Position numbers and translations under genes: made by a program
NCBI GenBank assembly: GCA_947176875.1
Contig: CAMWSI010000020.1
Span: 1-9,404, forward strand
Length of the DNA stretch: 9,404 bases
Direction of reading: 5' to 3'
Source of the DNA: an uncultured Bacteroidales bacterium
Lineage (GTDB): Bacteria > Bacteroidota > Bacteroidia > Bacteroidales > P3
Part shown: one piece after another, positions 1-7,914 of the stretch
Layout of the letters: each line of letters begins with the position of its first letter
How positions within the stretch are numbered: position 1 is the first letter of the stretch
The notes under the pieces: generated by a model
What the model saw: only the letters and a program-made list of their open reading frames with translations
Told to the model about the DNA's origin: nothing
The model's database searches: none

Positions 1-342
1 CTTCCCATTTGGCGATCTGATCCTCGATGAGCACGTCGGCGCGGTAGCGTTTCTTGGAGTCCTTGTTGTCGATCATCGGGTCGTTGAAAGCATCCACGTG
101 GCCGGAGGCCTTCCAGATGGTCGGGTGCATGAAAACGGCCGAGTCCAGCCCCACGATGTTCTCGTGCATCTGCACCATCGATTTCCACCAGTAGTCACGG
201 ATGTTGCGTTTGAGCTCCACGCCGTATTGCGCATAGTCATAGACCGCGGCCAGCCCGTCGTAGATTTCGCTGGACGGGAAGATGAAGCCATACTCCTTGG
301 TATGGGCTATCAGTTTCTTGAATTGTTCTTCGTGAGATGCCA

Positions 343-343
<1 letters not shown>
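1..343 (-). CDS. glyS: Glycyl-tRNA synthetase (alpha2 type), N-terminal part, runs off the window
   Basis: This gene charges tRNA-Gly with glycine in the cytoplasm. Only the first 114 codons are present; the rest lies beyond base 1. Reverse-complement translation from the ATG at 343 gives [20 protein letters not shown], then [18 protein letters not shown] (about residues 24-41), [20 protein letters not shown] (about 65-84) and [18 protein letters not shown] at the window edge. These blocks are characteristic of the single-chain, eukaryote-like class II GlyRS found in Bacteroidota and Gram-positives, as opposed to the GlyQ/GlyS tetramer. The start codon shares one base with the ettA stop codon (TAATG), so the two genes are probably co-transcribed and perhaps translationally coupled. 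No separate promoter is visible. The family call is strong even though the fragment is short. Confidence 0.95.
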
Positions 344-2022
<1,679 letters not shown>

Positions 2023-2095
2023 AATGTAAAAGGGTGTTTTGTATTATTCGGACGCGTTTTTGTCGCCGCGCCATCAAAACAGCGAAGATACGAAA

Positions 2096-2126
2096 TTTGT
2101 CCCAAACAAAGAAAAACGTAAATTTG
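2096..2126 (+). promoter_or_regulatory. Bacteroidota-type promoter of the Fur-family gene
   Basis: TTTG (2096-2099) and TAAATTTG (2119-2126) are separated by 19 nt. This matches the Bacteroidota sigma-ABfr consensus of a -33 TTTG and a -7 TAnnTTTG. Transcription would start around 2131-2134, leaving a leader of about 10-15 nt before the ATG at 2144. This placement argues against any longer reading of the regulator that starts upstream of the promoter. The heptamer AAATTTG occurs twice here (2093-2099 and 2120-2126). The ettA start at 2022 is divergent and must use the same intergenic stretch. Confidence 0.6.
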
Positions 2127-2143
2127 CGTATTCTATTTCGGAC

Positions 2144-2581
2144 ATGATGACGGGCAATAGCAATGCAGACGAGGCGGTGCTGACCGCGCACGGAATCCGG
2201 CCGACGGCGGTTCGGAACCTCGTATATAAGGCGATAGAGGCCTTTTCAGATACATTTTGTCTGACCGATTTGGAAGATGCGTTGGAAAGCGTCGATAAAT
2301 CCACGCTGTTCCGTACGCTGACGCTGTTCGCCGAGCATCATCTGCTGCATGAGATCGAAGACGGCAGCGGTTCGAAAAAATACTGTCTGTGCTGGAACGA
2401 CCACACATGCAGCGTGGACGAACTGCATTGCCATTTCTACTGCGAGGCCTGCCGCAAGACGTTTTGCCTCGACCATACGCATATTCCGGTCGTGCGTTAT
2501 CCGGATGGCTTCGAACTGCGTCAGATAGACTATCTGCTCAAGGGGCTTTGTCCGGAATGCCGCCGCAAACAGCGTGGATAA
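2144..2581 (+). CDS. Fur-family metal-responsive regulator, Zur-like
   Basis: This 145-aa DNA-binding regulator follows the Fur/Zur/PerR plan. The N-terminal winged helix spans about residues 14-75 (HGIRPTAVRNLVYKAI, then DKSTLFRTLTLFAEHHLLHE). A C-terminal metal-binding dimerisation domain follows. Structural zinc ligands are plain: C100-x2-C103 and C136-x2-C139 (CPEC). H69, C81 or C83, and H87 or H95 resemble the His-Cys-His part of the sensing site of E. coli Zur, and they sit next to H95-x-H97. I therefore favour a zinc sensor over an iron sensor, but PerR or a heme/iron-responsive member is not excluded. I chose the ATG at 2144 (an adjacent ATG at 2147 is equivalent) because a good promoter lies just upstream; the open frame extends back to 2039 without family similarity. 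The P-type ATPase gene follows 102 bp downstream in the same direction. Confidence 0.88.
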   Translation: MMTGNSNADEAVLTAHGIRPTAVRNLVYKAIEAFSDTFCLTDLEDALESVDKSTLFRTLTLFAEHHLLHEIEDGSGSKKYCLCWNDHTCSVDELHCHFYCEACRKTFCLDHTHIPVVRYPDGFELRQIDYLLKGLCPECRRKQRG

Positions 2582-2621
2582 GCCGGTGCCGCGCGTCGCG
2601 TCGCGGCTGACCGCCGCGCTT

Positions 2622-2636
2622 TGCAACTTGGTTGCA
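2622..2636. promoter_or_regulatory. Candidate operator palindrome upstream of the P-type ATPase
   Basis: TGCAACTTGGTTGCA is a perfect inverted repeat with 6-bp arms (TGCAAC / GTTGCA) and a 3-bp centre. It covers the position expected for the -33 element of the promoter whose -7 box is at 2649. Fur-family dimers bind palindromes of about this size. The neighbouring Fur-family gene ends 40 bp upstream, so it is the natural candidate to bind here. That pairing is inference, since no binding motif for this protein can be confirmed from the sequence alone. Confidence 0.5.
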
Positions 2637-2656
2637 GTTCTTTTCCGTTATTTTTG
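2627..2656 (+). promoter_or_regulatory. Bacteroidota-type promoter of the P-type ATPase gene
   Basis: A perfect -7 box TATTTTTG lies at 2649-2656. The best -33 candidate is CTTG at 2627-2630 with an 18-nt spacer; a perfect TTTG at 2620-2623 has a 25-nt spacer, which is too long. Transcription would start near 2662-2664, giving a leader of about 20 nt before the ATG at 2684. The candidate operator overlaps the -33 part. Confidence 0.5.
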
Positions 2657-2683
2657 CGTTGTTTGGGAAAACGTCAAGAAGTT

Positions 2684-4546
2684 ATGGAAAAATCTCATAA
2701 AATAGTCTTGGGACGGATTGTTGCGGCGGCTTTGCTGCTTGCGTCGGCTTACCTGCCGTTCGCCGCGCCGGTCTGGCAAGTCGGTCTGTTCGTGGCCGCC
2801 TATCTCGTGGCGGGGGCGGATGTCGTCTGGCGGGCTTTCCGGCAATTGCTGCGCGGCCGTATGCTGGGCGAGCATTTTCTCATGGCCGTCGCCACGCTCG
2901 GCGCGTTCGCGATAGGCGAGTATCCGGAGGCCGTGGCCGTCATGTTGTTTTACCAAATCGGCGAGTTGTTTCAGGACGTGGCCGTGGCGCGCAGCCGCCG
3001 GTCCATTTCCGCACTCATGGACATTCGTCCCGATTATGCCAATGCGGAGACGGCGTCGGGTTTGGAGAAGGTGTCGCCGGACAGTCTGCCGGAGGGTAGC
3101 GTCATCGTCGTCAAGCCGGGCGAGAAAGTGCCGCTGGACGGAGTCGTGCTGTCGGGGACATCCGCGCTCGATACGGCCGCGCTGACGGGCGAGAGTGTGC
3201 CGCGGGAAGTGACGGCCGGCGAGACGGTGCTCAGCGGCAGCCTCAATATGACCGGCATGCTGCGTGTCCGTACGACGGGCACTTACGGCGAATCGACGGT
3301 GGCCCGTATTCTCGATATGGTGGAAAACGCCGGGACGGGCAAGGCCGAATCGGAGAAATTCATCACGCGCTTCGCACGCGTCTATACGCCGGTAGTCGTC
3401 GGCGCGGCCGTGCTGTTGGCCGTGTTGCCGCCGCTCGTGGCGGGTGACGGTTGGCTCCTGTGGCTCAACCGGGCGTTGATTTTCCTTGTGATTTCCTGCC
3501 CGTGCGCATTGGTCGTGTCCATACCGCTGACGTTTTTCGCCGGCATCGGCGGGGCTTCGCGCCGGGGCATTCTGATTAAGGGTTCCAATTATCTGGAAAC
3601 GCTGGCCCGCGTCCGCACGGTGGTGTTCGACAAGACCGGCACGCTGACGCAGGGAAAGTTTGTGGTGACGGAAGTCCGGCCGGCCGCGGCGGACGGATTT
3701 TCCGAAGCGGATTTGACGGAACTGGCCGCTTTGGCCGAGGGTTATTCCGACCACCCGGTGGCGGTTTCTTTGCGCGAGGCCTACGGCCGGCCGATAGACC
3801 GGTCGCGTGTGTCGGACGTGGTGGATTTTGCGGGCGAGGGCATAGCCGCCCTGATCGATGGCCGTCGCGTCTTTGCCGGCAACGGGCGGCTGATGCGGCG
3901 GGCCGGCGTGGAAGCCGCGGCCTGCGGGGCGGTCGGCACCGTGGTGCATTTGGCTTCGGACGGGAGGTATGCCGGCTATATCGTCGTTGCCGACATGATA
4001 AAGCCGCAGGCTCCCGAGGCTGTGGCTCAACTCAAGCGGGCGGGTGTCGTCAAGACCGTTATGCTGACCGGCGATCGGCGTGAGACGGCCGAAGCGGTGG
4101 CGCGGGCCGCCGGCATAGACGAATGGCAGGCGGAACTGTTGCCGGGCGACAAGGTGGCGCAAGTGGAGCGGTTGCGGCAGTCGGGACCGGCTGCCCTGCC
4201 GCTGGCGTTTGTGGGCGACGGCATCAATGACGCGCCCGTTTTGAAATTGGCCGATGTAGGCATAGCGATGGGCGGTATCGGCAGCGACGCCGCCATTGAG
4301 GCGGCCGACGTCGTGCTCATGGACGACAACCCGCTCAAAGTGGCCGAGGGGATGCGCATCGCCCGCAGGACGCGGCGCATCGTCGTGCAGAACATCGTGT
4401 TCGCCATCGGGATTAAATTCGTGATGTTGCTTTTGGGGGCGCTGGGCGTAGCCGATATGTGGGAGGCCGTTTTCGCCGACGTAGGCGTGACGGTGCTGGC
4501 TGTATTGAACGCCATGCGGGCGATGCGGCAGGGCGGCAAAGTTTAG
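2684..4546 (+). CDS. zntA: Zn/Cd/Pb-transporting P1B-2 ATPase without N-terminal metal-binding domain
   Basis: This 620-aa inner-membrane pump most likely exports Zn2+, Cd2+ or Pb2+ at the cost of ATP. It shows TGES of the actuator domain (168-171), the CPC transport site in CPCALVVSIP (272-281), the phosphorylated Asp in DKTGT (D316), the HP motif (357-358), TGD (462-464) and GDGINDAP (511-518). CPCx4SxP, Lys578 in the penultimate helix and Asp599 in FADVG of the last helix together mark the Zn/Cd class and argue against Cu or Fe pumps. The protein starts directly with a membrane helix (about residues 8-25). It lacks the usual N-terminal HMA domain with GxTCxxC and is about 110 aa shorter than E. 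coli ZntA. The ATG at 2684 was chosen because it follows the promoter; the open frame extends to 2621 but would overlap the promoter and operator. It is co-directional with the Fur-family gene. Substrate is inferred from motifs. Confidence 0.92.
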   Translation: MEKSHKIVLGRIVAAALLLASAYLPFAAPVWQVGLFVAAYLVAGADVVWRAFRQLLRGRMLGEHFLMAVATLGAFAIGEYPEAVAVMLFYQIGELFQDVAVARSRRSISALMDIRPDYANAETASGLEKVSPDSLPEGSVIVVKPGEKVPLDGVVLSGTSALDTAALTGESVPREVTAGETVLSGSLNMTGMLRVRTTGTYGESTVARILDMVENAGTGKAESEKFITRFARVYTPVVVGAAVLLAVLPPLVAGDGWLLWLNRALIFLVISCPCALVVSIPLTFFAGIGGASRRGILIKGSNYLETLARVRTVVFDKTGTLTQGKFVVTEVRPAAADGFSEADLTELAALAEGYSDHPVAVSLREAYGRPIDRSRVSDVVDFAGEGIAALIDGRRVFAGNGRLMRRAGVEAAACGAVGTVVHLASDGRYAGYIVVADMIKPQAPEAVAQLKRAGVVKTVMLTGDRRETAEAVARAAGIDEWQAELLPGDKVAQVERLRQSGPAALPLAFVGDGINDAPVLKLADVGIAMGGIGSDAAIEAADVVLMDDNPLKVAEGMRIARRTRRIVVQNIVFAIGIKFVMLLLGALGVADMWEAVFADVGVTVLAVLNAMRAMRQGGKV

Positions 4547-4584
4547 GCGGGTGGCCGCCGTGCCGAGGCAACGGAATAAATTAC

Positions 4585-4592
4585 TACCTTTG
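4585..4592 (+). promoter_or_regulatory. -7 box of the promoter for the exported-protein gene
   Basis: TACCTTTG in the context TTACTACCTTTG is a typical Bacteroidota -7 element. No TTTG is found 19-21 nt upstream, so the -33 half is weak. Transcription would begin near 4598-4600, giving a leader of about 130 nt before the ATG at 4729. Confidence 0.5.
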
Positions 4593-4645
4593 TGGCGCTG
4601 ATTTTAGTACGATAGGGAAAATGAACGTTTTGATTCAGCCAGACG

Positions 4646-4717
4646 GGCAGAGCCGAGCTTGCTCGAGTTCTGCCGTGGCGCAAAAACGGGCCTCGAAGAG
4701 GACGGTATATCACGGCA
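4646..4717 (+). promoter_or_regulatory. Structured 5' leader with two competing stems
   Basis: Stem 1 pairs GGCAGA (4646-4651) with TCTGCC (4669-4674) and CGAGC (4654-4658) with GCTCG (4661-4665), with a small GC/AGT internal loop. Stem 2 pairs TGCCGTG (4671-4677) with CACGGCA (4711-4717) and encloses a small CCTC-GAA-GAGG hairpin (4691-4701). The two stems share bases 4671-4674, so they cannot both form fully. The end of stem 2 lies 11 nt before the ATG at 4729. This suggests an attenuator or translation-control leader, but no known riboswitch is recognised and no T tract follows stem 1. Confidence 0.4.
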
Positions 4718-4728
4718 TCAACGGTAAT

Positions 4729-5613
4729 ATGAAGAAAGTGCTTGGGGCAATTTGGACGCTCGTGCTTTTGGGCGCGGGGCAGGTCGCGGGTGTGGCGTCG
4801 GGTTGGACTTGGACATCGGCTTCGGCGCAGAACCAACAGCCCGTGGCCGACCAACTCATGTTTCACGGCGGGCCGTTGCAGGCCTATTACACGTATTTGG
4901 TCAATTTGGACCGCAGCCGTATGGAGTCGTTGCCGGCCGCCGTGGCGGAGTTCGAGCGGCTGTTTTTCCAGGCGGCGCCCGCCACCTGCGATTCGGCCTT
5001 CCTTATGTTGGAAGATTTCGCGATGACGGTTCTTGACCAGGCCTCGTTCAACGATTACCTGCTTAAGAATGCCGAATCGGCGCGCTCCGCGCGCGAAAAA
5101 CAGGCCGCCGAAAAATATATCGCGCTTCTGCATAAAAATTATTTCATGGTGCGTCAGACCCCGGAGACGGTGGCCATCCGTCCCGATTTCGACGGCATCC
5201 GCGAGAAATTAGGCCGTTACATGAGCGACGGCACGCGCACGTTTTTCGTTTTGGTGGCGATGGAGGAGGAAGAACCCTGCGCCCAAGGCGACAGTCTGGC
5301 CATTTCGTGGCAGATGTTGGCCAAACGCCTGGTCGGCTGGGAGCATTTTTTGGAACAATATGCCGGCACGCTTTATGCCCCGGAGGCACAACAACGGCGC
5401 GACGCCTATCTGGAAATGCTGATTTTCGGCCTGACCGACAGCCCGATTTGCGGTGCGGACGGCCGGATCAAGGCCGAGGTGGAGGCCGTTTACCGCATGT
5501 TGCTGAAAAATCCGGTCGGCCATACGGGCAAGGTGTTGGCCGACTATTGGAAAGTCCTCTCCGAAAACGGTTTTCGTTGCGCCGAACCCGCCGTGCTGTT
5601 TTTCACATATTGA
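4729..5613 (+). CDS. Exported protein of unknown function
   Basis: I do not recognise this 294-aa protein. It starts with a signal peptide: MKK, a hydrophobic stretch to about residue 24, and a likely signal peptidase I site after ASA (31-33), leaving QNQQPVADQL as the mature N-terminus. There is no lipobox cysteine. The mature part appears mostly alpha-helical, rich in aromatic and charged residues (for example QAYYTYLVNLDRSRM at 51-65 and GRYMSDGTRTFFVLVAMEEEE at 162-182), with four cysteines (87, 184, 241, 284) that could form disulfides. No further membrane segment is evident. The frame is open back to an ATG at 4621, but only the start at 4729 gives a signal peptide at the N-terminus, so I chose it. 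The gene stands alone between the P-type ATPase, with its own -7 box, and a convergent two-component operon. Periplasmic or outer-surface location is inferred. Confidence 0.75.
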   Translation: MKKVLGAIWTLVLLGAGQVAGVASGWTWTSASAQNQQPVADQLMFHGGPLQAYYTYLVNLDRSRMESLPAAVAEFERLFFQAAPATCDSAFLMLEDFAMTVLDQASFNDYLLKNAESARSAREKQAAEKYIALLHKNYFMVRQTPETVAIRPDFDGIREKLGRYMSDGTRTFFVLVAMEEEEPCAQGDSLAISWQMLAKRLVGWEHFLEQYAGTLYAPEAQQRRDAYLEMLIFGLTDSPICGADGRIKAEVEAVYRMLLKNPVGHTGKVLADYWKVLSENGFRCAEPAVLFFTY

Positions 5614-5650
5614 GTCAATCGGAAGAATCGGCCAGCGTGGTGTTGTGCCG

Positions 5651-5668
5651 AAAAAGTGGCCGAGGCCA
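5651..5668 (-). terminator. Weak intrinsic terminator after the response regulator
   Basis: On the minus strand the short stem TGGCC-TC-GGCCA (5668-5657) is followed by C and five T (5655-5651), about 16 nt after the regulator's stop codon. The stem is only 5 bp with a tight loop, so efficiency is doubtful, but position and T tract fit. Confidence 0.4.
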
Positions 5669-5684
5669 TGCGGATGCGTTGCTC

Positions 5685-6482
5685 TCAGGGCGTGCGTGCG
5701 GCCACGGCCTGTTCGAACGCTTCCCGGTAAGAATCTGAAACCGGGAGATATTCCGATCCGAAGATCACGCGTTGCCGCTCGATGCAGTCTATTCTGTTGA
5801 GATTGACGATATAAGACCGGTGGATGCGCAAGAACGGCGGCGTGGGCAAAAACTCCGCCAGACTTTTCATGTTTTGCAGGCTCATGATGTCGTGGGGCGT
5901 GCGGCTGCCCGGATGACGGCTTTCTCCGGCCGGATCCAGATGAATCAATACGTAGTCCTTGACGCTCTCGATGTAGCGTATGTCACGCAGTTTGACAGGG
6001 ATGGTCTTGTAGTCGGCCTTGATGAACAGCGTTTCATCCATGTTGGCCGCCAAGGGCTTGCTTCGCCCGCCGGCGCTCTCTTCCGTACCGGCTGTTTCTG
6101 CGTCCGCCGTCATGGCCTCGCGCGTCAGGCGTTTCGCCGCCCGTTCGCAGGCCGTCAGAAAATCGGCATACGAGGCCGGCTTGAGCAGATAGTCCGTCGC
6201 CTCCACCTTGAAACCCTCCACGGCATATTGTTCATACGCCGTCACGAAGACCACGGCGGTCCGTTTCGGTATGAGCCGCGTCAGTTCCAATCCGTTGAGG
6301 TCGGGCATCTGTATATCTAAAAAAGCCAGGTCTATATCGCCTTGTTTCAGTCTTTCCAGAGCTGATACGCCGTCGGGGAAGGCACCCTCCAGACGGAGAA
6401 AAGGCGTTTTACGGACGTAGGTTTCCAAAAGCCCTAAAGCCAAAGGCTCGTCGTCCACGATGATACAGCGTAAGGTTTCCAT
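5685..6482 (-). CDS. LytTR-family response regulator
   Basis: This 265-aa cytoplasmic transcription regulator has an N-terminal receiver domain (about 4-118) with the acidic pair D10-D11, phospho-acceptor D56 in FLDIQMPDLNG, T81 in FVTAY and K101 in LLKP. A hydrophilic linker (about 120-148) leads to a LytTR DNA-binding domain (about 150-260) containing DIRYIESVKDYVLIH and LRIHRSYIVNLNRI. This combination is typical of partners of LytS/YehU-type kinases. The ATG at 6482 gives METLRCIIVDDEP, the usual receiver start; the frame remains open upstream but there overlaps the kinase gene. The kinase gene ends 65 nt upstream in the same direction, so the two form a pair. Its targets are unknown; the nearby MacB-type transporter genes are the obvious candidates by position only. 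Confidence 0.93.
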   Translation of the reverse strand: METLRCIIVDDEPLALGLLETYVRKTPFLRLEGAFPDGVSALERLKQGDIDLAFLDIQMPDLNGLELTRLIPKRTAVVFVTAYEQYAVEGFKVEATDYLLKPASYADFLTACERAAKRLTREAMTADAETAGTEESAGGRSKPLAANMDETLFIKADYKTIPVKLRDIRYIESVKDYVLIHLDPAGESRHPGSRTPHDIMSLQNMKSLAEFLPTPPFLRIHRSYIVNLNRIDCIERQRVIFGSEYLPVSDSYREAFEQAVAARTP

Positions 6483-6547
6483 TGTCAATCCGTCGGTGTT
6501 TTTATGTTCCGGCTGTCCCGTCTTCGTGTCCTTTGTCGGAGGCCGGT

Positions 6548-7654
6548 TTAATTCCCTGTGGCCGTTCCGCCCGGAACCGCGTTCTCCGCATATATGCGGA
6601 TCGCTAAATAAACCAGAAAGACCGAACCTTCTTTCTTCAATTCGAAGACATGCCGGTTCGGATAAAGGTATTCCAAGCGTTGGCGCAGGTTCGGAATGCC
6701 GATGCCCGTGTCTCCGGAAGAAAGGGGCGTGGTATCGAAAACGGGATTGCTGCATGTGAATTCGAGTACGCCGGCCGCCGCGTCCCATTTCATCGAGATG
6801 TTGATGAATGCCTTGGATGAAGCGTGAACGCCGTATTTGAACGCATTTTCAATCAGGTTGATGAACAACAACGGCGCAATCTGCGGATCTTGGCCCGCGG
6901 CCGGCAGGCGAGGGTCGGGAAAATCGACGGAAAGTGTCACGTTCGGTCCGATTCTCAGGCTCATGAGGCGGATATATTGTTGCAGGAACAGGATTTCGTC
7001 CGACAGCGGCACCGTGTTGCGCTCGCTTTCTTTCAAGACATAGCGCAGGAGTTTGCTTAAATCGAGCAGGGCGGTCTGCGCCTTTTCCGGCTCTATGGCC
7101 ACAAGCGCGTAGATATTGTTGAGCGTATTGAACAGGAAGTGCGGATGCAGTTGGCTCTTGAGGTTTTTCAATGCCATTTCGGTATGTTCCTTTTCCAGCT
7201 TCTGCCGCTTCATTTCGCTTTGGTACCAATTCGAAGTCATACGTATGGCCACGCTCAAGGCGCAGGTCAGAATCAGCATCGCGCTGTTGCGGAACGCGAA
7301 CATCAGGGGGGAGGGGCCGTGTTTGCGGGAGACGGTTTCCGGATTTATGCCGTTCAGTTCGTTGAGCCATTCGTGCCACAGGTGTTCGCCGAAGAGGGTA
7401 AGTAGGATGAGCGACAGATTCAGCATGAAGAAAATGCCGAGTTTTTTTTGCAGCAGATAGGTTTTGACCCAAGCGCAGTAATTGGTGTAGAAAACGATGG
7501 CGCACGCCGCCGGCATGGCGGCGAAACGCAAGAGGTCGTGGAGGCCGATCTGATGGTCGCGCCCCCAGAAGAATAACGGGAAACTGACCACTACGGCCCA
7601 CAGGCAGAGGTGAACCGTTGTTTCTAAAAATTTGGGCCAGGGTTTTGACGACAT
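6548..7654 (-). CDS. LytS/YehU-type membrane sensor histidine kinase
   Basis: This 368-aa inner-membrane kinase has four predicted transmembrane helices in its N-terminal third (about residues 13-31, 44-61, 72-89 and 123-140), with a short loop of about 30 residues between the third and fourth. A charged coiled linker follows (about 145-165). The His_kinase domain carries LKSQLHPHFLFNTLNN with the phospho-acceptor His at about 172. The ATPase domain has the N box FINLIENAFKYG (N270) and the G box GDTGIGIPNLRQRLEYLYP (about 314-332). No PAS or HAMP domain is visible. I chose the ATG at 7654; an in-frame TTG at 7663 is the only nearby alternative. A -7 box lies 23-30 nt upstream of that ATG. 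The response regulator follows by 65 nt. The signal sensed is unknown; four helices with almost no periplasmic domain suggest intramembrane sensing. Confidence 0.92.
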   Translation of the reverse strand: MSSKPWPKFLETTVHLCLWAVVVSFPLFFWGRDHQIGLHDLLRFAAMPAACAIVFYTNYCAWVKTYLLQKKLGIFFMLNLSLILLTLFGEHLWHEWLNELNGINPETVSRKHGPSPLMFAFRNSAMLILTCALSVAIRMTSNWYQSEMKRQKLEKEHTEMALKNLKSQLHPHFLFNTLNNIYALVAIEPEKAQTALLDLSKLLRYVLKESERNTVPLSDEILFLQQYIRLMSLRIGPNVTLSVDFPDPRLPAAGQDPQIAPLLFINLIENAFKYGVHASSKAFINISMKWDAAAGVLEFTCSNPVFDTTPLSSGDTGIGIPNLRQRLEYLYPNRHVFELKKEGSVFLVYLAIRIYAENAVPGGTATGN

Positions 7655-7676
7655 GCGTGACAAGGTTAAGTTTGTA

Positions 7677-7684
7677 CAAATATA
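7677..7684 (-). promoter_or_regulatory. -7 box of the kinase/regulator operon promoter
   Basis: Read on the minus strand, 7684-7677 is TATATTTG, a perfect TAnnTTTG box. Transcription would start near 7670, about 15 nt before the kinase ATG. No TTTG is present at the expected -33 distance (about 7704-7710), so this is only half a promoter by sequence. If it works, the kinase and regulator can be expressed independently of the upstream transporter genes. Confidence 0.45.
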
Positions 7685-7693
7685 GTGAATTTT

Positions 7694-7751
7694 TACTACG
7701 CCTGACTACTACGCTCGGCTGGCGCCTCGCGTGATAAACGGCGGCGCCTCG
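7694..7751. repeat. Short direct repeats beside the palindromic element
   Basis: TACTACGC occurs at 7694-7701 and 7707-7714 (period 13). GGCGCCTCG occurs at 7721-7729 and 7743-7751 (period 22). They lie between the kinase promoter region and the nested palindrome in gene-free DNA. They could be remnants of the same repeat family or chance duplications. Confidence 0.45.
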
Positions 7752-7762
7752 GAAATGCTTTT

Positions 7763-7914
7763 GCAGGACGGCATAGCACTGCGTGCTGTCTTGGCGGCTT
7801 TTTGTCCGACGAAACGACGTTTCGTCGTCCTGTATCTTGTCTACCCAAGACTCGATAAACTTCGTTTCTCGGTCTTGGGTATTCCAATCTACACCGCCAA
7901 GACCACCGTCCTGC
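7763..7914. repeat. Nested palindromic extragenic element (about 152 bp)
   Basis: This gene-free stretch holds concentric and internal inverted repeats with exact arms. The outer stem pairs GCAGGACGG (7763-7771) with CCGTCCTGC (7906-7914). The inner stem pairs GTCTTGGCGG (7788-7797) with CCGCCAAGAC (7894-7903). Inside these are a 10-1-10 palindrome, CGACGAAACG/CGTTTCGTCG, at 7807-7827 and a long imperfect hairpin at 7842-7881 with 10-bp arms TACCCAAGAC/GTCTTGGGTA plus seven more pairs towards the tip. A small hairpin AGCAC/GTGCT (7775-7787) lies between the outer and inner stems. As RNA or as cruciform DNA it would fold into a multi-branched structure. It could be a mobile repeat of MITE or REP type, a structured RNA, or a regulatory or processing element between permease and kinase genes. 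Open frames across it have no recognisable protein features. Confidence 0.7.

Noticed and set aside
2083..2110. Possible ettA promoter on the minus strand (TATCTTCG at 2090-2083, TTTG at 2110-2107)
   Set aside because: The -7 box has a mismatch and the 16-nt spacer is shorter than the usual 19-21, so support is too weak for a feature.
2582..2620. GC-rich inverted repeats after the Fur-family gene as a terminator
   Set aside because: Several CGCG-type pairings are possible in so GC-rich a stretch, none has a T tract, and read-through into the ATPase gene is equally plausible.
2648..4162. 504-codon open frame antisense to the P-type ATPase gene
   Set aside because: It is Arg/His/Gln-rich with no domain and mirrors the codon pattern of a GC-rich gene whose sense product has every family motif.
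4546..4559. GGCGG-GTGG-CCGCC hairpin directly after the P-type ATPase stop
   Set aside because: It is short and has no T tract, so an intrinsic terminator cannot be claimed.
4621..4728. N-terminal extension of the exported protein from the ATG at 4621
   Set aside because: It would bury the signal peptide behind 36 hydrophilic residues, and the DNA there is explained better as a structured leader.
7763..7914. CRISPR array or integron attC site in the repeat-rich intergenic stretch
   Set aside because: There are no regularly spaced identical repeats and no cas or integrase gene; the pattern is nested inverted repeats.
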